This document shows, in pieces, positions 57,101 to 64,000 of a stretch of DNA of 64,000 bases. The notes below the pieces were generated by a model. The model did not search any database. It was not told the DNA's origin and saw nothing but the letters and a program-made list of their open reading frames with translations. This DNA comes from Bimuria novae-zelandiae CBS 107.79 (Eukaryota > Ascomycota > Dothideomycetes > Pleosporales > Didymosphaeriaceae): positions 1,010,013-1,074,012 of the forward strand of contig ML976664.1 in the NCBI GenBank assembly GCA_010015655.1, read 5' to 3'. Made by a program: the position numbers and the translations under genes. The first letter of the stretch is position 1. The number at the start of each line of letters is the position of its first letter.

Positions 57101-60100
57101 AGTTAACATAAAATCGCCACCCCCCTTTAGGCTTCTTAGCGAATAGTACTAGTGAGGCGTAGGGCATGTTACTATAAGTAATAACGCCGCGTTAGAGGTA
57201 GTTATTTAGGTAATCCTTAATAAGCTATAACTGCTCTAGAGACATGCTATATAGTAGGCTTAATATTTGTATATTATCTATAGTTAGCTTAATGTTGTAA
57301 TTAACGCCGTTACGGTATAGATGTAGTACGTTAGAGTCCTTTTTTAAAAAGTAAGCTAGGGTAGCGCCCGCATAGCCTAGGAATAGTAACTTCTTTATAA
57401 GAAGCTAGCGGAGTTCTTTATTTAGGTCTAGTAGGTCTGTCTAGCCTAGCTCCTCCTTACGGTCTTAAATTAGCTTCTCTACTTCGTAAATACTAATATA
57501 GCTAATAACTGTCTCTTTCTAACGCGCATTAATTATAAATGCTATAGCTTTTATAATATTAATCTTAAGGCCTGCCTTAGCGAGGTCCTCGCGGGAGATA
57601 GGTTTAGGGCAAGTTGGCTACTACTCTTGTAATAGTAGCGCTTGGTAGCGGAGCTACTCCTCTATCTTCGCTAGGTTCTTCTAGTAGGTACAACGCTGAG
57701 GGGATTGCTGCGATAAGTAGTAGATATGTTATATAATAGCCACGTCTATAAGCTTGTCACGTTAGTTAGTATCTGCCTAATACTTAGGATTAATTCCTGT
57801 AGCTATGCCCCGAGTTAGGATAATAATGTCTTATTTATAGTTAATCTGTGTTATATCTGGCTACTTAAGTATCTACTACCTATAGTTAATCTAGACGTTA
57901 GCTTCCTTAAGAAGCTTGCGGCTAACTATAAGGTCGTGGCAGCTAGTGTCGTAAGGTATAAAGTAAGTAGTAAGGTAGTAGCTATCTAGTACTAGGTTAG
58001 CCTGGAAGTGCTTATTTACCTGCCTATTTAGTTAACTATTATATTTAGCCAGGGGAACAGCTTTTATGCTTTTAATAAATACCTTAAGTCCCTTCTTAAT
58101 TATGCGGAGGTGTTTAAGGTAGACTAGGACGTAGCTACCTACGCCTATATTAATAAGAGCCTTTAACCTAATTGCTAGCCCGTTCGTTAAGATACGGCAG
58201 GGCAGAGTGAAAGCACTTCCGCTAAATAAGAGGTCTCGTATACTGGTAGCTCCTATAGGATTCTCTAGGAAGGAGACTTCCCCTAGAATAATACTTTTCT
58301 TAATTCCTTATTAGAAGAGAGGAAGCCTCTGTCCTTAGCCTTATAGTATACCTCTTTATTAGCTTATAGTGCTGAATCGCTGGCCTCTAACGCTTTCTAA
58401 TTAATAGGGCCATTTAGGCAGTCTTAAGTAATATATCCTAACTTTTTATAATAGTAGTAGGTAAGCTAGCTACCTAGAGCTACAGTAGCGGCGCGCGTTA
58501 GCTATATGCGAGTAAGGGGCTACGCTAGTATTAAAGCGTACTCGCGAGACCTAGTGGCTAAGGTAGGAGTAGCCTTCTTTTAAGATTCTTGTTTAGCGCG
58601 CGCTATAACCTAGTAGTCTATAATTACTACCTCTTATGCGAGGTCGCGGGCGATGTTAATAAACTTAGAGTAATTATCCTTAAGGCGATAAATATTATGG
58701 CCTATATCTATGCAGAGTTAATCTATAAGCTTCTTATAGAACTCTTTAACCTATTAATTAGTAGGTAGCTTGCGCTGCGTTGTAAGGCGGAAAAAGTCTA
58801 CTTAGAAGCTAGTAAACTTAGCTATAGAGTAGAGGCGTAGTTAGATAAATACCTAACAGGCCTTCCTCTCCTTATATAGGTCGCTAAAAGCTTACTCTAT
58901 TATATTTATTATAAATTTGCTATTAATGCGTTCGCCACTATCTCGTAGAGCTCTAATTAAAGTTATAAGTTAGTCACGGGCGGGATCCTCTGTGCGTATA
59001 GTTATATATACTATAATACGCTCTTGGGTATCCTCTAAAGTCTCTCCCACAAACTAATCGCGGTTAGACCAAAGTTTGTTCTCTATATAGGCCCTCTAGT
59101 GCTTAAAGATCGTAGTTGTCTTGCCATTTAAGAGCAGCGAAGAGTCTAGGAACTTAACTAAGCGCTAGCTTGCGCCTAAAGAGCGTGTATATAGATAAGT
59201 AACAGGCTTAAATAGTAATAAGCGCGAAAAACATAAGTTATTAGGCTTACTAGACTTAGAGCTTAGCAGGTTATTAGCGGAGGGGACGCTCTGGCTTAAG
59301 GTCTAAAGAAGAATTTAGAATTTAGTTATATAAAATTAAGTTACTAGTATATTAAAGGTAGAGCCTACTATAGCCTGTTTAGCAAGTTAGGCTTTTAACC
59401 TGTCTATCTTTTGCTACGCTTAAACGAGGGCTCTATACAGCCCTTTGCCTTTAGCTAAGGCATTAGTAGCAATCTGGCGGTATATATACAGTTATTGTCG
59501 CTCTATACTATAAAGAAGTAGCTAGCTAACTAGCTCTATAGTAATCTTTACTAGTTCCTGCCTAAAATGCTTAATTACAGCCTCTAGCGTCGTAATAATT
59601 AGGTTATTACTAGTAAACGTAGGTAGCTAGGGAGGTTGCAAGAAGTCCTTATCGATACCTTACTAGATACAAGCAAGTTTTAAGGAAGTGTCTTAATTGT
59701 GGTTTTCCTTAGTAATAGAGCCATAGCTCTAGATTTCGTGTTCTTAGTAGATAAAGAGCTTAGATAGGTTGTACGCACTGCCTAGCATCTCCTTCTCTAG
59801 GACTAACGTTATAAATAGGTGTTTTAGTGCTATTTTGTTAATACTACGGGTAGAGTAGCTAGTTATTAGTTCTCTAGTAGGGAGAAGGCGAGCAAGTAGT
59901 GCTTAGAATAGTTAGTAGGGATAAGTTCCTCTCTTATAGAGGCTAGGGCTCTTATAGCCCTCTTTACGTAAGTAGTAGGTTGCCTGTATAGCACGTTTGT
60001 TAAGTAAAGGGCGGTAGGCTAATTAGCTCTCCTAGCTAGCTACGGCGTGCTATTTTTAAACTACGTTCTTTAACTCCCTTTAAGTAGTACGTTACTTAGT

Positions 60101-60276
60101 GGTATTAGGACTTCTCGTTGCAGGTAATTATACTCTATAATAAACTAATAGCTTAGCATAGTTATATAATAGATTTTTTAAAGTAGTTGTTATTAAGTCG
60201 TGCGCGTAGGCAGATCGAGCGGTTTAACTTAATATTTTATTACTATCTCTAGCTAAGTAAAGAGATCTTAATATAA

Positions 60277-60545
60277 TATAAAGACGGGCACAGGCTCCTG
60301 CATTAAGAGAGTAGATAAGGTAGGTTAGCTCTATTTTAGCTACACTAAGATGAGGAGACTGTAGGTACACAGGCCAACGGCGCTTTTATGCGCTGCCGCT
60401 CGGCACGGAACATCTATCTATCCGAGATAGCTACACTAGGTGCGTGGGCAGCTGCGCCCAGGCGTAAGGCAGCTACATCCAGGCGTGAGGCAGTCGCGCC
60501 TCTCACGCGAGGTCATGTGTCCTGCCGGCATGCCAGGCCGTCACA
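60277..60545 (-). repeat. 5' LTR of the inner gypsy element
   Basis: 269 bp, nearly identical to the LTR at 53883-54172 except for C-to-T/G-to-A differences and one fewer 21-bp unit. It ends ggccgtcaca before the target duplication GAGGC. Confidence 0.88.
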
Positions 60546-61587
60546 GAGGCTATAATTAAGTATTTTTAGTATAACTTAATAAAGGTTATAGTAAAGCTTA
60601 TAGGGTAGATGCTCGCACGTAGCGTTAAGCAATAATAGCTTTATATATACTAATAAATTACTACTAATATTTTAGCTAAAGGCGAAGAGCTGCATAAAAC
60701 CTTTACCTAAGTATAATAAAAATTAAATAAGCTAAAAGCCTAGCTAGCTAAACGCGCTACTATAAACCTTACTACGCTAATTACTTAATCTTGTATTATA
60801 TACTTTTAGATCCTATTATTAATACTATAAAACTATAATAATTATGTCCCTACTAGCTCCTTAGGCGTAGATTTTAAGAAACTAGATAACTCTTACCTAC
60901 CCTAGCCTTTACCTTTTAGACCTATTACTTATTTAGGCACTTAGCTTATAAATTAGCGTTTAGTTAAGTTTCTAGACCTATTACTACTCTTAGACAGTAA
61001 GAATACTACTACGTTTAATTACTAAAAGGTATATATAGAAAATAAACCATAATTAAATAGTAATTAGTTCCTTAAAAATAGCCTATAAAATACTTGAGAG
61101 CGTATAGTAGCTTATATAATAACGCGTATTAAGAACCCTACTTAAGACTAGCTAAAAACGTTAATTAGCGCTTTCCGTAATAGTAGTAATACTATTAATA
61201 GCAAATTCCTTGTAGAGTATCTAGGCTAAGCCTTTAGCAACCTGTATAAAGAGAAGAATACTTACTAAGCTTTTAGCTAGCTTTATTTATACGCTACTAC
61301 TTAGTTTATAACTTTTTAAGCCAAGTTTTTTTACTTTACTACTTAGCGTAAGCTTCTAGTAGAGTAATAGGTAAAGAAATTTTATACCAAGCTTACTAAT
61401 TAACTTTATATAAATATAAATTAAGACATTTACTAGCTTAAGAATAACTATAATAAGTTTATTAGTATTACTCGTGATCTCGCTCGCAAAGTAGTTATTA
61501 CTAATAACTAAATTATAGCACGTAGGAAGACCTTAGTAATACCTACTAAACCTTATAAGTATATACTATATACTAATATTACTATCG

Positions 61588-61675
<88 letters not shown>

Positions 61676-61685
61676 NNNNNNNNNN
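61588..61685. other. Assembly gap: 88-base poly-C run followed by 10 Ns
   Basis: An uninterrupted run of C from 61588 to 61675 is followed by ten Ns (61676-61685). The homopolymer at a contig edge is probably a sequencing or assembly artefact, not genomic. The gag region of the outer gypsy element lies on both sides, so the missing length is unknown but the element is the same. Confidence 0.9.
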
Positions 61686-64000
61686 GCATGGTGGCCACAC
61701 CAGCCCAAGCCCCTCGTCCGGGTTCTACTCCTACTACTACGCCTACACCTGCTACTCAGCCTACCTGCTTTTACTATTATAAGGCGAGTTATGTTGCCCG
61801 CAATTACCTTAAACCTATTAATTATAAAACTATTAAGTTATCTGCTAATGTAAAAGATAAGATCTACTATAACGTAGTTAATAAAAATAAGTCTTTAGAT
61901 GGTAATTTAGGAAAAGCCTCTCTCTAAAGGAAGTCTTCTCCCTAGAGAAACACACTAGAGCTAGTAATATATAAAGCCTTCTATTTAGTAAAATCGCCTT
62001 AGTTATGCCCTACTATATTTTAATTAATAGCCTTATAATTAAACTAAAGACCCTTATTAATACTAGCGTAGTTAGCTACGTCCTAGTCTACCTAAAATAC
62101 CTCTATACTATTAAGAAAGACTTTAAGTATCTCCTTAAAGTATAGAAGCTATTCCCCTAGCTAGATATAATAGCTAACCTAATAGGCAGGTAAATAAGCA
62201 CTTTTAAACAAATCTTATACTAAATAGTTATTACTTTACTACTTATTTTATACCATATAATATTAGTTGCTATAACTTTATAGTTAGCTGTAAGCTTTTT
62301 AAAAAAAGCTAATATTTAAATTAGCTATAGTTAGTAGATGCTTAAATAGTAAGATATAGCACCTATTAACTATAAATAAAATATTATTATTCTAACGCAA
62401 CGTACTACTATAGAAATTAACTTAAAGTATTAGGTAAATGCTAACTAATATAATAAGCTTATAAATATAGCTACTATATAGTATACACACTAATCCCTTA
62501 AGCGATCCCCTTAGCGTCGTACCTACCTAAAAAAAACCTAGTAAAAATAGAAGAATAGCTCCGCTACTAACCTAAACTATTATAAGAGTAGCTATTTACC
62601 TGCCTTAAACCTGTCTCTCGCGAGGACCTCGCTAAGGCAGGCCTTAAAATTAATACTATAAGAGCTATAGTATTTATAATTAATACGCGTTAGAAGGGAA
62701 CTATTATTAGCTATATTAGCGTGTACGAGGTAGAGAAGCTAATCTAAGACTATAAGGAAGAGCTAGGCTAGATAGACCTGCCTAACCTAAATAAAGAACT
62801 CTACTAGCTTTTAGTAAAGAAATTACTATTTTTAGGCTACGCTAGCGCTACTCTTATTTACTTTTTAAAAAAGGACTCTAATATACTTCCTCTATACTAT
62901 AATAGCGTCGATTATAATATTAAGCTAACTACTAAAAATACTCTAACCTCTAGCCCGCTATATAGCATGTCTCTTAAATAGCTTAAGCTAGTAAAAGCTT
63001 ACTTAGAGGATTACTTATAATGTGGCTTTATTACTTATAGTAATGCTCCGTACGCTTCGCTAGTATTATTAACTAAAAAGCTAAGAGGGGGGTAACGCTT
63101 CTATGTTAACTATTATAAGCTTAATACTATTACTAAGAAGGATACTTACCTTATCTTATTAATTTAGAAGACACTTACGCGACTTATCTATATAAAAGTA
63201 TTTATAAAGCTAGATATATAATAAGCCTTCTATTATATTTAACTTAATAAAGATACTAAAGACCTAACTACCTTTTATTTACGCTATAGTAATTATAAGT
63301 ACTATATACTTTTATTTAGTCTTTGCAATAGTCCTGCCACCTTTTAATAATATATTAATAAAATACTATATAGTCTACTTAATGGCTTTTGCACAGTATA
63401 TCTAGATAATATTCTTATTTACTTAAAGAACCCCTTATATTATAAGAATTATATTACGTAAGTGCTTAAGTAACTCCACGACGCTAGTTTATAAGTAGAT
63501 ATTAAGAAGAGTAAGTTTACTATAATAAAGATAAAGTTCCTAGACCTTATTATTAGCACGCAAGGTATCTAAATGGACTTTAAAAAGGTTACTATTGTAC
63601 AAGACTAGCCTATACCTGTTTTAGTTAAAAGCGTGTAGTTATTTCTAAGTTTTTATAACTTCTATTAGGTTTTCTTTAAGGACTACAGACGCATCGTTAG
63701 ACTACTTATAAAGCTACTTAAGAAAGGCGCTTAGTATACTTTTAATAATTATAAGCTTATAGCTTTTTAGTAAGATAAAGACCTAGTGCTATTAAATAAT
63801 ATTCTTACTTATTACTCGCCCTATTACATAACGCGTATAAAAACTAATACTAGTAATAGAGTTATAGCTAGTGTACTTTTTTAGTTATAGGATAATAGCC
63901 TCTAGCGCCTTATAGCCTTTTACTTTAAAACTATAAGTAGCCCGCAGATAAACTATAATATACACGATAAAGAAATACTAGCTATAATTAATAGGCTTAA

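Larger units (their letters stand above)
53883..60545 (-). mobile_element. Complete Ty3/gypsy LTR retrotransposon (inner copy), RIP-mutated
   Basis: It is 6663 bp with LTRs at both ends and a 5-bp target duplication GAGGC (53878-53882 and 60546-60550). Transcription is on the minus strand: the 5' LTR is at the right. Reading the minus strand, a damaged zinc knuckle lies at about 58,470-58,430 (YYYKKLGYITQDCL). RT with its catalytic region follows in about 57,500-56,800. RNase H is at about 56,290-56,050 (PQINYNIHDKEMLVVIYSLKE, KPFSAI, LEYFSTKRELTPR), and integrase lies toward the left. A purine tract (agaggggggtga on the minus strand) abuts the 3' LTR as the polypurine primer. Stops occur throughout. 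Confidence 0.9.
53036..64000 (+). mobile_element. Ty3/gypsy LTR retrotransposon (outer copy), interrupted and incomplete
   Basis: The 5' LTR is 53036-53250. The next bases (ttacactaagatc) match those after the LTR of the inner, related element and should contain the primer-binding site. Gag-like sequence runs from 53251 to 53877, is interrupted by the inner element, and resumes at 60551. After the assembly gap a zinc-knuckle remnant is legible at 61,765-61,815 (CFYYYKASYVARNY, with Cys and Gly mutated). Pol follows: RT around 63,100-63,480 with YLDNILIY (the YxDD box after RIP), and RNase H at the window end (PQINYNIHDKEILA). It continues past 64,000, so the 3' LTR is not seen. Many stops; inactive. 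Confidence 0.85.

Overview
The window looks like a repeat-rich part of a filamentous ascomycete (Pezizomycotina) genome. The genes have short GT..AG introns of about 40-105 bp. The families are typical of that group: HeLo-domain protein, BTB, DUF4470/MYND, fungal rhodopsin-like 7TM protein, secreted FAD oxidase, astacin-like metallopeptidase. The transposons are AT-rich, full of stops and depleted of CpA/TpG in favour of TpA, which is the signature of repeat-induced point mutation (RIP). The species cannot be named from the sequence.

Layout. 1-12 kb holds a frameshifted secreted BBE-type FAD oxidase, a TMCO4/DUF726 hydrolase, an astacin-like metallopeptidase and a decayed second copy of it. 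12.1-14.7 kb is a RIP-mutated Fot1/pogo element carrying a 431-bp solo LTR with a GAGAG target duplication. 15.4-28.5 kb is a gene island: a MYND+DUF4470 gene with two in-frame stops (-), a J-domain protein (+), a HeLo-pseudokinase gene (-) arranged head-to-head with a kinase-ankyrin gene (+), a BTB gene with two in-frame stops (+) and a rhodopsin-like 7TM gene (-). 29.0-38.4 kb is a stack of Fot1/pogo-like elements: three families placed side by side at what was one TATA site, one holding a nested Fot1 element that itself holds a 902-bp retroposon. 38.7-43.5 kb has two intact genes, a 3-ketodihydrosphingosine reductase and a large 2H/EEP/nucleotidyltransferase/MJ1316 RNA-processing protein. 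From 43.9 kb to the end is almost pure transposon: another Fot1-like element (43.9-46.3), poorly resolved relics (46.3-53.0), and a Ty3/gypsy element starting at 53,036 that is interrupted by a complete opposite-strand gypsy relative (53,883-60,545), crosses an assembly gap at 61,588-61,685 and leaves the window.

Most interesting biology. The divergent pair at 19.2-25.8 kb couples a HeLo domain (the fungal membrane-targeting cell-death domain, related to the four-helix bundle of MLKL) fused to a kinase-like domain that lacks catalytic residues, with a neighbour that has an apparently active kinase domain fused to ankyrin repeats. This resembles the logic of animal necroptosis (RIPK kinase plus MLKL pseudokinase) and suggests a fungal cell-death or allorecognition module. 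The architecture is read from the sequence; the function is inference.

Caveats. Exon joins were made by hand from splice signals and frame. Several first exons are uncertain. Family assignments rest on motif recognition, not database searches.
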